A stretch of 64,000 nucleotides of DNA from CAVVGZ01 sp963841845 (GCA_963841845.1 CAWJEG010000013.1:310001-374000); one strand, 5' to 3'. Counted from the stretch's first letter, positions 46,531-56,327 are shown. Numbers and translations: made by a program. Notes: generated by a model not told the origin, from the letters alone.

Positions 46531-46859
46531 TTTTCCAGCCTATTTGTTAGAAAAACAATATTAAATTTAGATCCTTGGCAAGTAATTTTCATAAATATTC
46601 AAAGGTCAGTAAACGTCTTTTCCCCCAGGTTATTGAAACTGCCCAATTTTCTTAGTCTCAAGTATATAGCTGAACATCAGTTATTAAGATGATAATAACA
46701 ATTTGATAAATCGTTGTCAAGTTAATTATTATTTTTACCAATAATATCCAATAAGTTGGTTAATTATTACATAATTTTCACTGCTTTTTAGATATTACTC
46801 AATTCAGTTCTTTTGCCGTTGTATAATACAAAAATGGCAAATAATTAAGGAGAAATTGG
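46531..46859. promoter_or_regulatory. Divergent regulatory region between the GntR regulator and the corrinoid module
   Basis: This 329-base AT-rich gap has no gene. It holds an 11-base direct repeat GTTAATTATTA (46721-46731 and 46759-46769), an inverted repeat ACCAA...TTGGT (46737-46741 and 46756-46760) and a perfect TATAAT (46822-46827) 38 bases before the methyltransferase ATG. No strong -35 box is seen. AAGGAG is the ribosome-binding site of the plus-strand gene. Confidence 0.45.
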
Positions 46860-47744
46860 ATGGCTATCTCTCATTTTCTGGAACGCATTGATGAAGGAAA
46901 ACCCTTAATCGCTGATGGGGCTACCGGTACAAACCTGCAAAAACGCGGTTTAACACCGGGTATACCACCAGAGTCATGGGTATTGGAAAAACCACAGGAA
47001 ATTCTTAATCTGCATGCGGAATTCATTAATGCTGGATCGGATATCATCCTCACCTGTACATTTGGAGGATCCAGGTTACGGTTAGGACAGCATAACCTCA
47101 GTGATAAAACAGCCATAATCAACCAAAATGCAGTGGAAATTGCCCAGAAAGCCTCGGCAGGTAAACCAGTATTTATTGCTGGTTCCATGGGGCCGTCCGG
47201 CCAGTTAATTCAACCTTTAGGTCCCTTAGAAGAAGACCAGGTCACCCAAAACTATTTCGAACAGGCAAAAATTCTTGCAACAAGCGGAGTGGATTTTTTA
47301 CTGATAGAAACGCAATATGATCTTACCGAAGCGGCCGCTGCGGTTCAGGGAGCAAAATCTGCAACTTCTTTACCAATTGTTGTCTCGTTCAGTTATGATC
47401 GCGGCACCAGAACGATGATGGGTATTAAACCTGAGCAAATGGCTGAAAAATTTTCATCCATGGGAGTACAGGTTTTAGGAATAAATTGCGGTAAAAGTCT
47501 GGTTGACAATGAAACCAACCTCCGGAAGTTGCGTTTGTCGACCAGCCTACCCATCTGGTTTAAACCAAATGCGGGGATGCCCAAGCTAAACGATGTGGGT
47601 GAATCCTATTATGATTTAGACCCGCAGATAATGGGGGACCATGCCACTGGTTGGGTTGAAGCTGGAGCCAGGATAATTGGGGGTTGCTGTGGATCAAGTC
47701 CGGAGCATATTAAGCATATAGCATCTTCGATAAAACGGATCTGA
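46860..47744 (+). CDS. Homocysteine S-methyltransferase domain protein
   Basis: 294 aa. The Zn/homocysteine-binding barrel of MetH, BHMT and MmuM: LIADGATGTNLQKRGLTPG, then ILTCTFGGSRLRLGQH. The zinc ligands are the Cys of LGINCGKS and the Cys pair of IIGGCCGSSPEHIKH. It lacks any cobalamin-binding or methyl-folate domain. Its partner genes downstream resemble a MetH activation domain and a corrinoid activator. I infer that it is the homocysteine half of a split methionine synthase, or of another corrinoid methyl-transfer system. A stand-alone S-methylmethionine-type enzyme is the alternative. Confidence 0.88.
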   Translation: MAISHFLERIDEGKPLIADGATGTNLQKRGLTPGIPPESWVLEKPQEILNLHAEFINAGSDIILTCTFGGSRLRLGQHNLSDKTAIINQNAVEIAQKASAGKPVFIAGSMGPSGQLIQPLGPLEEDQVTQNYFEQAKILATSGVDFLLIETQYDLTEAAAAVQGAKSATSLPIVVSFSYDRGTRTMMGIKPEQMAEKFSSMGVQVLGINCGKSLVDNETNLRKLRLSTSLPIWFKPNAGMPKLNDVGESYYDLDPQIMGDHATGWVEAGARIIGGCCGSSPEHIKHIASSIKRI

Positions 47745-47752
47745 TTAAAAAA

Positions 47753-48469
47753 ATGCATACCCCGCTGCGTATATTAAATGACTGGACTCCTATCCTGGAC
47801 ATAACCCCTGAAATGGTCATCCGTGGTCAGGGTGCGGATCCGGAAATTATAAGATTCAGAAATCCACAGCTATACGAAACCGCCATTCAGGCAGTACAGG
47901 TTGGTGTTCAACTGCTGCAACCGTTTGTCTGGATCATGTCGAGTTTTATTTCAGCTTCTGAACCGAAGCGTATTCGACTGGCGGATGGTTTCTCCCTTAA
48001 TGGGGAGGGTATTGTCAGAACTCTGGGTAAAGCAGAGATCATTATCCTCGGTGTTTTTTCAATAGGCAATCAACTCGAAATGTATGGAAAAGGTATATGG
48101 GAAAGCGACCCTGTGCTTTCACTTGCTTTGGATGGACTGGGTACCATTGCTGTTGATCAACTGGCTGCTAAAAGCTGCAATCGGGTCCAGGAAAATTATT
48201 CGCAAAACCGCGAACTTGGATTTTTCCATACCAGCCCTGGCGGATTGGATTGGCCATTAGAACCAGGTCAAGAGGACGTATTTAATTATTTAAAGCCACC
48301 AATCGATAAAATACGTATCCTGCAGGGAGGTCAAATGGTTCCCAGAAAATCCATTTCGATGGCAATTGGTATCGGTAAACACATAAAAACTAAAAGCAGG
48401 AGTTGTGATACTTGTTCCAGGAGTGATCACTGCCTTTACCAATCTCGAAAGTCGATAGTCTATAGGTGA
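47753..48469 (+). CDS. Methionine synthase activation-domain-like protein
   Basis: 238 aa, 8 bases after the methyltransferase gene. It shows features of the MetH reactivation domain family: SLALDGLGTIAVDQLAAKSC, then FFHTSPGGLDWPLEPGQEDV and a C-terminal Cys cluster CDTCSRSDHC. Free-standing proteins of this kind occur in corrinoid methyltransferase clusters; their exact role is not established. Its stop codon overlaps the next ATG in TGATG (48467-48471), pointing to translational coupling with the activator gene. Confidence 0.75.
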   Translation: MHTPLRILNDWTPILDITPEMVIRGQGADPEIIRFRNPQLYETAIQAVQVGVQLLQPFVWIMSSFISASEPKRIRLADGFSLNGEGIVRTLGKAEIIILGVFSIGNQLEMYGKGIWESDPVLSLALDGLGTIAVDQLAAKSCNRVQENYSQNRELGFFHTSPGGLDWPLEPGQEDVFNYLKPPIDKIRILQGGQMVPRKSISMAIGIGKHIKTKSRSCDTCSRSDHCLYQSRKSIVYR

Positions 48470-50324
48470 TGTCATTTCCAACAAATCCAAATCCCCTGCA
48501 ACAGTAAGGATTACTTTTCTGCCTGATGGAAAAGCACATGATGCCGAGATCGGCCAGACAGCATTGGCTTCCGCCCGGCTGGCTGGTGTGGATCTTGTTG
48601 CCGCATGTGGAGGTTTGGGATCTTGTGGCACATGTCTGGTGAAAATAATTGAGGGGGAAACCAATCCACATACTTCCAATGAACGTGAGTACCTTTCGGA
48701 AGATCAAATTAATGATGGTTTGCGGCTTGCATGCCAGGTTATTCCACTCTCAGAAACCATTGTTTCACTCCAAAAATATTCTGCCTACCTCACCCATCAG
48801 TTTATGGTAGATGGGGAAGTGGTTGAATATACATTTTCCCCCTCAATAACTGCAATTGATATCCATTTAAAACCACCTACCTTGCAAGACCCGGCATCAG
48901 ATTTTACCCGTATCAGCCGCCACATCCAAGAACTTGGTTTCCCACCACTTGAGACGTCCCCGGATGGAATACACCAGTTACCAACGATCCTTCGTAAAAA
49001 TCGATGGGAAGCCAGATTAGCTGTGCAAAATGAAGCATTGCGCACGCAATTAATCACAGCTTATCCCAAAAAAACGCCATTGCTTGGTCTCGCAATTGAT
49101 ATCGGCTCTACAAAACTGGCATTTTATCTGGTTGATCTAGAAACAGGGATTACTCTTATCCAGGATGGCATTTTAAATCCGCAAACCCCGTTTGGGGATG
49201 ACGTTATTAGCCGTATAGCATATGTGAATAGCAACAATCTTGGTGATGAGTTGCTTCACCAGAAATTAATTGACACTATCAACCAAACAATCATGAGACT
49301 ATGCAACACTGTTGGGCATATTCCTGAGCAAGTGGTGGAAATAGTTGCTGTCGGTAATCCAACCATGCACCATTTCTTTGCCGGATTACCGGTAAGCCCG
49401 TTAGGCACTTCTCCTTATATTCCAGCCATTATCGACGAGATGCAATTCAAGGCCACTGAGGTTGGAATAAATATTTCTCCGGGAGGCCTGGTATATATGC
49501 CCTCCTTGTTGGCTGGTTTTATTGGTAGTGACCATATTTCAGCTTTTACTGCTGCCATTGGGGAGTTAAACTCGCAGATTTCTATTCTGATCGACATTGG
49601 GACAAACACGGAAATTAGCCTTGTTATGGACAAGAGAATATTATCCTGTTCAACTGCGTCCGGGCCTGCTCTTGAAGGAGCCCAAATCCAGAACGGTATA
49701 CGCGCATCTGCGGGTGCAATTGAGCAGATTATCATCCAGGATCACAGTATTACCTTGAAAACCATCGGAAACCTGCCCCCTACTGGATTATGCGGAACAG
49801 GGTTATTGAATTCCGTATCTGCACTTTTATCGGCTGGAATCTTAAATCGTAACGGTACTTTTAATAAGAAACATCCTATGGTATTACAGGACAGGCACTT
49901 TACAGCATTTCCGCTCGCCATTAAGGATGGGATTAATATCATGCAGGATATCCTTATTACCGGCAAGGATATCCGCCAGGTTCAGCTTGCCAAAGGAGCA
50001 ATCCGCACAGGGATTCAAATTCTACTCAATGAAAGTGGAATTAGTGCTGGGATGGTGGATGCTTGGTATTTTGCAGGGGGATTTGGTACATACCTGAATA
50101 TATCAAGTGCAATCCAAATTGGATTATTGCCAAAGATTGATGTATCAAAAGTCCATCAAGTAGGTAATGCAGCTGGAATGGGAGCAAAAGCAATGCTGCT
50201 CTCTAAGGAAATACGCCGGATCTCCAACCAAATCTCCCGCCATGTCAAATGCCTTGATCTAACAACCTACCCTGGTTTTTCCGATCTTTTTGTGGAATTC
50301 TTGAATTTTCCCGATCTAGAGTAA
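48469..50324 (+). CDS. Corrinoid activation protein (RACo/RamA-like, 2Fe-2S + DUF4445 ATPase), one base missing near 48495
   Basis: 618 aa after correction. An N-terminal ferredoxin domain reads TVRITFLPDGKAHDAEIG, with cluster Cys in AACGGLGSCGTCLVKI. The ASKHA-type DUF4445 domain follows: LAIDIGSTKLAFYLVDLETG, DDVISRIAYVN, GNPTMHHFFAGLPVSPLG and ILIDIGTNTEISLV. Such proteins reduce inactive Co(II) corrinoids in an ATP-dependent manner. The coupled ATG at 48469 is out of frame with the body; adding one C to CCCC (48493-48496) joins MSFPTNPNP to PATVRI. Without that, no good start is available before 48564, which would cut off part of the ferredoxin domain. Confidence 0.88.
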
Positions 50325-50329
50325 ATTGC

Positions 50330-51488
50330 TTATCCGATCCGATCGATCATTTCATTTAATTTTCGGCGGTAATAAACAAAGCATTCCCATGAAATATCTG
50401 AAGGGATGAGATGGTCAACCGATGGAATAAATCCGCCTTTTTCTAATATTGGTTTTACCTTCTGTTCAAGTTCAAGGTCTATTTCTTGCCTGCCTTTTGC
50501 TAATTTCATCTTATCAATCCCGCCCATCATTTGAAGCTTGGGGAAAGCCTCCCTCACTTCGGCAACATTCATATTGGCAGCGGCTTCGAAAGGATAAAAT
50601 CCGGTTACACCTCCCTCTAAAAACAAAGGTATTATTTTCCAGAAATTTCCATCTGTATCTACCCAGATAATTTTTACATTATGGTCCCGGAATAAGCTGG
50701 TTAATCTTTTGTAAAAGGGAAGGAGAAATTTTCGAAACATTGCTGGAGAGATTAATGGTCCATTTTTATAACTCATATCCTCCCAAATCAATCCCAGATC
50801 GACACTTGTTTGCTGCAGGATTTGGTCATACAGATCAATCCATAAATTACAAAGATGGTTATTGATGTCCAGAATAAGATCAGGATCATCATAGAAAGTC
50901 GTCAGAATTTTTTCATCACCAAGTAAATAGCGAGGGGAGCCATAAAATCCTTGGCTGCCTCCTAATATGAGCGGAGATTCCCGGTTTTTATACGATTGAA
51001 CAATATCATTCCAGTTGCCAGGTAAGCGTTGAGTTAAATCCGGCTGTAAGCGCTCTTTAATTTTTTCCCAGTCCGCCCTCGATTGTACAGGTCCCTCGAT
51101 GAATGAGTTAGGTGTATCCTTAGATTTACTTTCCCGGACAGTAATCCCCCATTTATCTTTTTTCAAAACCCAGTCTCCATGATCCTCTAACAGCTCTTCG
51201 GTATATTCTGGTGATAGGTAATTATTAATGGGAACTCTTAAAAACCCTTCTTCCATCCCAAATTTTTTATGAATATCTTTTTCTATATATCCCCCGGGTT
51301 TTTGCCCCATACCTTCACCACGTACTGAGTCTCCATGTCCCAGAGAAGCGGGGATTTCTAAATTCATGGTCCAACCCTTCCTGATACCATCGGCGGAGTG
51401 TACCTGCCCAGTAACCAAATTCCCATTTCAGGCTGTCAGCCCCTGGCTGAAAGGACATATTTGCAATGAATTTATCCCTGGAATTCAA
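50330..51488 (-). CDS. Uroporphyrinogen decarboxylase-fold (MtaA/CmuA-like) methyltransferase, frameshifted near 51372
   Basis: 385 aa after correction. A TTG at 51488, 5 bases after AGGAGGAC, opens MNSRDKFIANMSFQPGADSL, then WEFGYWAGTLRRWYQEGL. The frame breaks and, after removing one base at 51372-51373, continues TMNLEIPASLGHGDSV. The URO-D domain then shows LILGGSQGFYGSPRYLL, VDLGLIWEDMSYKNGPLISP, KIIWVDTDGNFWKIIPLFLE and MGGIDKMKLAKGRQEID. Key arginines of true HemE are not seen, so a corrinoid-linked methyltransferase or unknown enzyme is more likely. It converges on the activator gene with only 5 bases between their stops. Confidence 0.85.
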
Positions 51489-51651
51489 CTGTCCTCCTGA
51501 AATATTATTTAAAGTAATGATTTATTCTTATTACCAGTATAACATGCCGATAATTCCATATCCAACCAATGATCCGGAACAAAATTTGGATATTATTTTA
51601 ATATACAGATAACTGGAGATCAATTACGAAAAGTATTTTGAATAAAATAAC

Positions 51652-51673
51652 AAAAACCACCCATCAGGGTGGT
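51652..51673 (-). terminator. Terminator of tRNA-Pro
   Basis: On the minus strand ACCACCC (51673-51667) pairs with GGGTGGT (51662-51656) around a 4-base loop, followed by TTTTTG. It begins 11 bases after the tRNA 3' end. Confidence 0.75.
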
Positions 51674-51683
51674 AATTGAGAAG

Positions 51684-51758
51684 TCGGGGCGGGCGGATTT
51701 GAACCGCCGACCTCACGGTCCCGAACCGTGCACTCTATCCGGGCTGAGCCACGCCCCG
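51684..51758 (-). tRNA. tRNA-Pro (anticodon CGG)
   Basis: The acceptor CGGGGCG pairs with CGCCCCG, discriminator A. The anticodon stem CACGG/CCGTG encloses TTCGGGA (anticodon CGG). The T stem GGCGG/CCGCC encloses TTCAAAT. CCA is not encoded. It reads CCG. Confidence 0.95.
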
Positions 51759-51769
51759 AACTGTTCAAA

Positions 51770-51799
51770 ATTATATCCTACCGACCCGATAAAAGGCAA
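51770..51799 (-). promoter_or_regulatory. Sigma-70 promoter of tRNA-Pro
   Basis: On the minus strand TTGCCT (51799-51794), an 18-base spacer and a perfect TATAAT (51775-51770) lie just upstream of the tRNA. The remaining 250 bases up to the next plus-strand gene and the 160 bases on the other side of the terminator show nothing recognisable. Confidence 0.7.
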
Positions 51800-52046
51800 G
51801 GAAAATTGGGTTTCCGTTCTAACTGCATTTCCTTTTGACCGGGAATTCCCTAATTTTCCTATATTTTCTGATAAAATTGGTTGAAATTAATATAAACGGT
51901 AGATGTGAACAATATCCTGAATAAAAAATAATTGGGTGGGAATTATTTTTTTTGGAGGGATAAAGAATATCAATAGAAAAAAACATCAGGGCTTGATAGG
52001 CGCATTTGGTTTTTCTAACTAACAACAATATTTAGGAGCAGATGTT

Positions 52047-53129
52047 ATGAGCGATCAAAAAAAAATCCGGGTAGCGATTATTGGTGTGGGTAATTGTGCA
52101 TCATCACTCGTCCAGGGAGTGACATTTTATAAGGATGCCAAGGATGACGATCAGGTCCCTGGACTCATGCATGTCAATTTGGGTGGATATCGTATCCGGG
52201 ATATTGAATTTACCGCCGCTTTCGATGTTGTGGATACAAAAGTTGGCAAAGATTTATCTGAAGCAATCTTAGCCTATCCTAATAATACCGTCAAATTTGC
52301 CGATGTCCCTTATCTGAATATCCCCGTCTCCAGAGGAATGACCCACGATGGATTGGGAAAATATTTATCACAAATATTAACGAAAGCACCCGGACCGACC
52401 TCCGATATCATAAAAATCCTGAAGGATACTAAAACGGATGTCGTGGTCAGTTATCTCCCGGTCGGGTCTGAGATGGCAACCAAATGGTATGTCGAACAGA
52501 TTCTTGAGGCTGGTTGTGCATTTGTAAATGCGATACCGGTTTTCATTTCGAGTTCTGAGTATTGGGCTGACAGATTCCGCCAGCGAAACCTGCCTATTAT
52601 CGGTGATGACATCAAAAGCCAGGTAGGAGCCACAATCGTCCACCGCGTTTTGACCAGTCTATTTGTGGATCGTGGGGTTAAATTGGACCATACCTACCAG
52701 CTGAACTTTGGCGGAAACACTGATTTCCTCAATATGTTGGAGAGGGAAAGGTTGGAGTCCAAAAAAATATCCAAGACCGGTGCTGTTACAAGTATGCTTC
52801 CATACAAAATGGATCCGGACGATGTTCATGTTGGGCCAAGCGACCATGTACCGTGGCTTACTGACAGAAAATGGTGCTATATCCGCATGGAAGGTACAAC
52901 TTTTGGGAATGTGCCATTAAATGTCGAAGTAAAACTTGAGGTATGGGATTCACCAAACTCTGCCGGTGTAATGATTGATGCGATACGTTGTGCAAAAATC
53001 GCATTGGACAGGGGGCTTTCCGGTCCAATTCTTGAACCTTCCAGCTACTTCATGAAAACTCCACCCAAACAATACAAGGATGAGATTGCCAGGGAAAAAA
53101 CAGAGGCCTTTATTCGTGGGGATGCATAA
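52047..53129 (+). CDS. Inositol-3-phosphate synthase
   Basis: 360 aa. Turns glucose 6-phosphate into inositol 3-phosphate with NAD. The NAD motif is VAIIGVGNCASSLVQGVTFY near the N-terminus. SYLPVGSEMATKWY, ALINC-like VNAIPVFISSS, IIGDDIKSQVGATIVHRVL and LDHTYQLNFGGNTDFLNMLE match the prokaryotic (actinobacterial/archaeal-like) subfamily. The ATG is preceded by AGGAG. It may supply inositol for phospholipids or osmolytes. Confidence 0.95.
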   Translation: MSDQKKIRVAIIGVGNCASSLVQGVTFYKDAKDDDQVPGLMHVNLGGYRIRDIEFTAAFDVVDTKVGKDLSEAILAYPNNTVKFADVPYLNIPVSRGMTHDGLGKYLSQILTKAPGPTSDIIKILKDTKTDVVVSYLPVGSEMATKWYVEQILEAGCAFVNAIPVFISSSEYWADRFRQRNLPIIGDDIKSQVGATIVHRVLTSLFVDRGVKLDHTYQLNFGGNTDFLNMLERERLESKKISKTGAVTSMLPYKMDPDDVHVGPSDHVPWLTDRKWCYIRMEGTTFGNVPLNVEVKLEVWDSPNSAGVMIDAIRCAKIALDRGLSGPILEPSSYFMKTPPKQYKDEIAREKTEAFIRGDA

Positions 53130-53167
53130 GTAATAAAATATTTACTGTTTACTGGTAGAAATTTATA

Positions 53168-54430
53168 ATGAGAAAAACTAAATTAATAATTTCACTGATG
53201 GTGGTTTGCAGTATTTTTGCAGCCACCATCAGCGCATGTTCTCTTAAAAACGACACAGCAGGTGAAAATCTCCAGAATCCGGATCTCCTCAGGACCAGCG
53301 CTTTTGAGGCAGCTCTGTTGACGGCAACCTATGCTTATGGCCAGGAAAACAATGCATTCACACAAACACCTTTTCCAACCTCCCCGCTGGCTGCTGTAAC
53401 GGAAACTCCCCAACCTGAAGATACCCCGACTTCCCCGGTGCTTGTACCTACCTACTCAGGAGAACGCCCTGACCTGGATTTGTTCAACACAAACATCCTT
53501 GATCCAGGCGAAGAATCTGTCCAATATTTTGATGACAACTGCCAGTATTTAGAGCTGCGTTGGAATCAGGACAACAGTGAACCTGGGACCGTTGTAGTCC
53601 CGGTCATGTTCCATTCCATCAAGTCCAACGGCAATGAAGCTGCTGAAACAATGGATATCACACAGGCGGATTTTATCAGCCTGATGGATACCGCCCATGC
53701 CTATGACTTTGAGGTCATTACCATGGATCAGATGCTGGACTTTGTATATAGCAACGGCAAAATACCACCTAGGTCACTCCTCATCATAGTGGATGACCGG
53801 AAATTCGCAGAATATTTCCGTGATCATTTCAAACCCTATTACGACCAGTTCGGATGGACGGTTGTCAACGCATTCATAAGTAAACCCGATAATACTCAAG
53901 AATTATGGGATGAAAATGCAGATTTGGAATTTGAAGGCTGGGTAAATCACCAGGCTCATGGCGTGATTCACAACATTCCATTTGACACATCATTAGACAC
54001 ATATGACACATCAGCATTTGGGGGACCTGGTATCCTTTCTGCTGAAGATTACATTTTAAATGAGATGGAAGGGTCCATAAAAGCATTTGAGGAGCATTTC
54101 AACAAAAAACCGGTTGCCTATATCTGGGCCGGTGGTGGATATACGAGTCAGGCAATTGAAATTGGCCGGGAACTAGGCTATCAAATTGGGTTTACAGCTA
54201 AAGAAATTGGTCCGGTAATGTTCAACTGGGTGACAGTTGATGAGCAAGCAAAAAGCATGGAAGACCCCCTGATGGTTATACCCAGGTATTGGAGCAGATG
54301 GGTGAGTTACCGGTTAATTGATGAAGTCATTGAAATCCAGAGCCAGGCAATTGCCTATGCAGAGCAGAATAAACAGCTTGAATATGAATGGTATCAAACT
54401 TATTGTGCAGGTTATCCTTCCCTGCCTTAA
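53168..54430 (+). CDS. Polysaccharide deacetylase-like lipoprotein
   Basis: 420 aa. The lipoprotein signal is SLMVVCSIFAATISACSL. A Thr/Pro-rich linker runs to about residue 95. The NodB-like domain follows: VPVMFHSI, then SLLIIVDDRKFAEYFRDHF (the DD motif), NHQAHGVIHNIPF (HxxxH), then AYIWAGGGYTSQAIEIGREL. Motifs are looser than in active deacetylases, but the catalytic Asp and His ligands could be present. It is likely a cell-envelope sugar deacetylase, or a degenerate carbohydrate-binding relative. Confidence 0.82.
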   Translation: MRKTKLIISLMVVCSIFAATISACSLKNDTAGENLQNPDLLRTSAFEAALLTATYAYGQENNAFTQTPFPTSPLAAVTETPQPEDTPTSPVLVPTYSGERPDLDLFNTNILDPGEESVQYFDDNCQYLELRWNQDNSEPGTVVVPVMFHSIKSNGNEAAETMDITQADFISLMDTAHAYDFEVITMDQMLDFVYSNGKIPPRSLLIIVDDRKFAEYFRDHFKPYYDQFGWTVVNAFISKPDNTQELWDENADLEFEGWVNHQAHGVIHNIPFDTSLDTYDTSAFGGPGILSAEDYILNEMEGSIKAFEEHFNKKPVAYIWAGGGYTSQAIEIGRELGYQIGFTAKEIGPVMFNWVTVDEQAKSMEDPLMVIPRYWSRWVSYRLIDEVIEIQSQAIAYAEQNKQLEYEWYQTYCAGYPSLP

Positions 54431-54445
54431 ACCGGTACAAGATCC

Positions 54446-54796
54446 ATGCGCATGGAAGACTGCATTTTTTGTAAAATTTTCCAACATGAAGCCGAAGCTA
54501 ATATTATTTACGAGGATCACCAGTCGTTTGCATTTTGGGATCAACACCCGGCAGCCCCGGTTCATCTTCTGATTGTGCCAATTAAACACATTGAATCCAT
54601 TAATGATCTCGACCAGGAAAACGAAGCCCTGGTTGGTCACTTAATTTGTGTAGGCAAGCTTCTCGCAAGACAATATAATATTTCTGGAAGTGGTTACCGT
54701 CTGATTATTAATACTGGAAAAGATGCGCGCCAATCCATCTTCCATTTGCACATCCACCTTTTAGGCGGAAGAGATATGCCGACGGCACTTAAATGA
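54446..54796 (+). CDS. HIT family nucleotide-binding protein
   Basis: 116 aa. Begins with the zinc-like MEDCIFCKIFQHE and ends with the histidine triad SIFHLHIHLLGGRD (HxHxH). AAPVHLLIVPIKHIESIND is also typical of HinT-like hydrolases of purine phosphoramidates. An ATG at 54452 is an equally good start. It is 15 bases after the lipoprotein gene. Confidence 0.95.
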   Translation: MRMEDCIFCKIFQHEAEANIIYEDHQSFAFWDQHPAAPVHLLIVPIKHIESINDLDQENEALVGHLICVGKLLARQYNISGSGYRLIINTGKDARQSIFHLHIHLLGGRDMPTALK

Positions 54797-54815
54797 TTTT
54801 ACCTGGAGCAGGGAA

Positions 54816-56327
54816 ATGAAACGCAATCGGGCATCCATGCCAATTCTTTTCCTGGTTGTTATTTCCCTGATAATCATTTCCTGTATTTTTTTTATTGTCA
54901 CAATAGTCCAAAATAATTCATTATTTGTAAATAAAAGTGTCCAGGAGAATGATGCAATAACATCGCCAACCTTTCAACCTCCAATAATCCAAACGCCTAC
55001 ACCAGACCCTCCCCGAAATTTGCAGGCAATTCGCTCTGAACCAGTGGACTACACCATCCAACCCGGTGATACTCTGGGAAAAATAGCAAAAAATTATCAA
55101 GTTTCGGTTTCGATGATTGTTGAGGAAAATCAAATTGTCAATCCTGACCTCATAGAAGTCGGTCAGACTTTTACTATTCCAGCTGCAGAACCGGGCCCTA
55201 AAGCACCAGGATTCAAAATTATTCCAGATTCAGAACTCATCAATGGACCTTCGGTTGTTCAATTCGATATTAACAACTTTATCCAAAAACAAAATGGTTA
55301 CCTTAGGTCGTATCAGGAAGATTACAATGGAAAAATTTATTCGGGTGCTGAGATTATTGAAAAAATATCCAATGAATATTCGGTGAATCCAAGAGTATTG
55401 ATTGCAACACTTGAGTATACGAGTAATTGGGTGACAGTCCCGATTATTAGAGAAGAACTTCAAAAAGACCCATTATTGATTTTAGATCCAAATATGGATG
55501 GGTTGTATAAACAATTATCATGGGCTGCTAATGAACTCAACCGGGGATATTATTTATGGAAAATTGATGCTTTACCCGCCCTGCTTACAAAGGATGAAAT
55601 ACTCATCCCCATGGATCCCACAGTAAATGCCGGCACAGCTGCAATTCAGTACTTATTAAGCCGGATTCTAGATTCTGATGAATGGATGGTGGCTGTTCAA
55701 CAAGACGGCATGATTCGGACCTATGAAGATCTTTTTGGATACCCATTCACCCTCGGTGTTGAACCCGTTATTCCTGACGACCTTACTCAGCCGACATTCC
55801 AGCTTCCATTTGAATTGGGAAAAGAATGGTCCTACACGGGTGGACCACATGCAGGATGGGGAGATGGATCTGCCTGGGCGGCTTTAGATTTTGCCCCACC
55901 CGCAGATTATTTGGGATGCATTACAAATGACGAATGGGTTGTTGCGATAGCAGACGGATTGATTATCTATTCTGAGGATGGGATGGTGATTCAGGATTTA
56001 GACTCGGATGGCTGGTATCAAACAGGCTGGTCAATACTTTATATGCATATCGAATCCAGGGATCGAGTAGAAGTTGGCACATATCTTGAATCAGGAGATA
56101 AAATAGGCCATGCATCCTGTGAAGGAGGAGTCTCCTCAGGAACCCACCTGCATATTGCCCGGCGTTATAATGGAGAATGGATTTCAGCCGATCAAGGAAT
56201 ACCATTTGTGATGGATAGATGGGTTTCAGAAGGTGATGGTAAAGAGTATGATGGATTTTTAATTCGGGAAAAAGTTGTTGTGGAAGCGTTTAATGGTAAA
56301 GAGACGAAGAATCAGATTGAACGGTAA
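54816..56327 (+). CDS. LysM-M23 cell-wall hydrolase, tandem paralogue 1
   Basis: 503 aa. An N-terminal membrane anchor (ILFLVVISLIIISCIFFIVTI) leads to a Pro-rich linker and a LysM domain (VDYTIQPGDTLGKIAKNYQV, about residues 77-118). A helical middle domain follows (SGAEIIEKISNEYSVNPRVL, with LEYTSNW resembling the catalytic-Glu helix of lytic transglycosylases). The C-terminal M23 domain has YTGGPHAGWGDGSAWAALDF (metal His and Asp) and VSSGTHLHIARRYNGEW (HxH). It is 19 bases after the HIT gene. It should bind and cleave peptidoglycan outside the membrane. Confidence 0.9.
   Translation: MKRNRASMPILFLVVISLIIISCIFFIVTIVQNNSLFVNKSVQENDAITSPTFQPPIIQTPTPDPPRNLQAIRSEPVDYTIQPGDTLGKIAKNYQVSVSMIVEENQIVNPDLIEVGQTFTIPAAEPGPKAPGFKIIPDSELINGPSVVQFDINNFIQKQNGYLRSYQEDYNGKIYSGAEIIEKISNEYSVNPRVLIATLEYTSNWVTVPIIREELQKDPLLILDPNMDGLYKQLSWAANELNRGYYLWKIDALPALLTKDEILIPMDPTVNAGTAAIQYLLSRILDSDEWMVAVQQDGMIRTYEDLFGYPFTLGVEPVIPDDLTQPTFQLPFELGKEWSYTGGPHAGWGDGSAWAALDFAPPADYLGCITNDEWVVAIADGLIIYSEDGMVIQDLDSDGWYQTGWSILYMHIESRDRVEVGTYLESGDKIGHASCEGGVSSGTHLHIARRYNGEWISADQGIPFVMDRWVSEGDGKEYDGFLIREKVVVEAFNGKETKNQIER

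Noticed and set aside
51669..51884. Plus-strand open frame containing RADLNRRPHGPEPCTLSGLSHAP
   Set aside because: It is the antisense of tRNA-Pro and has no ribosome-binding site or family match.
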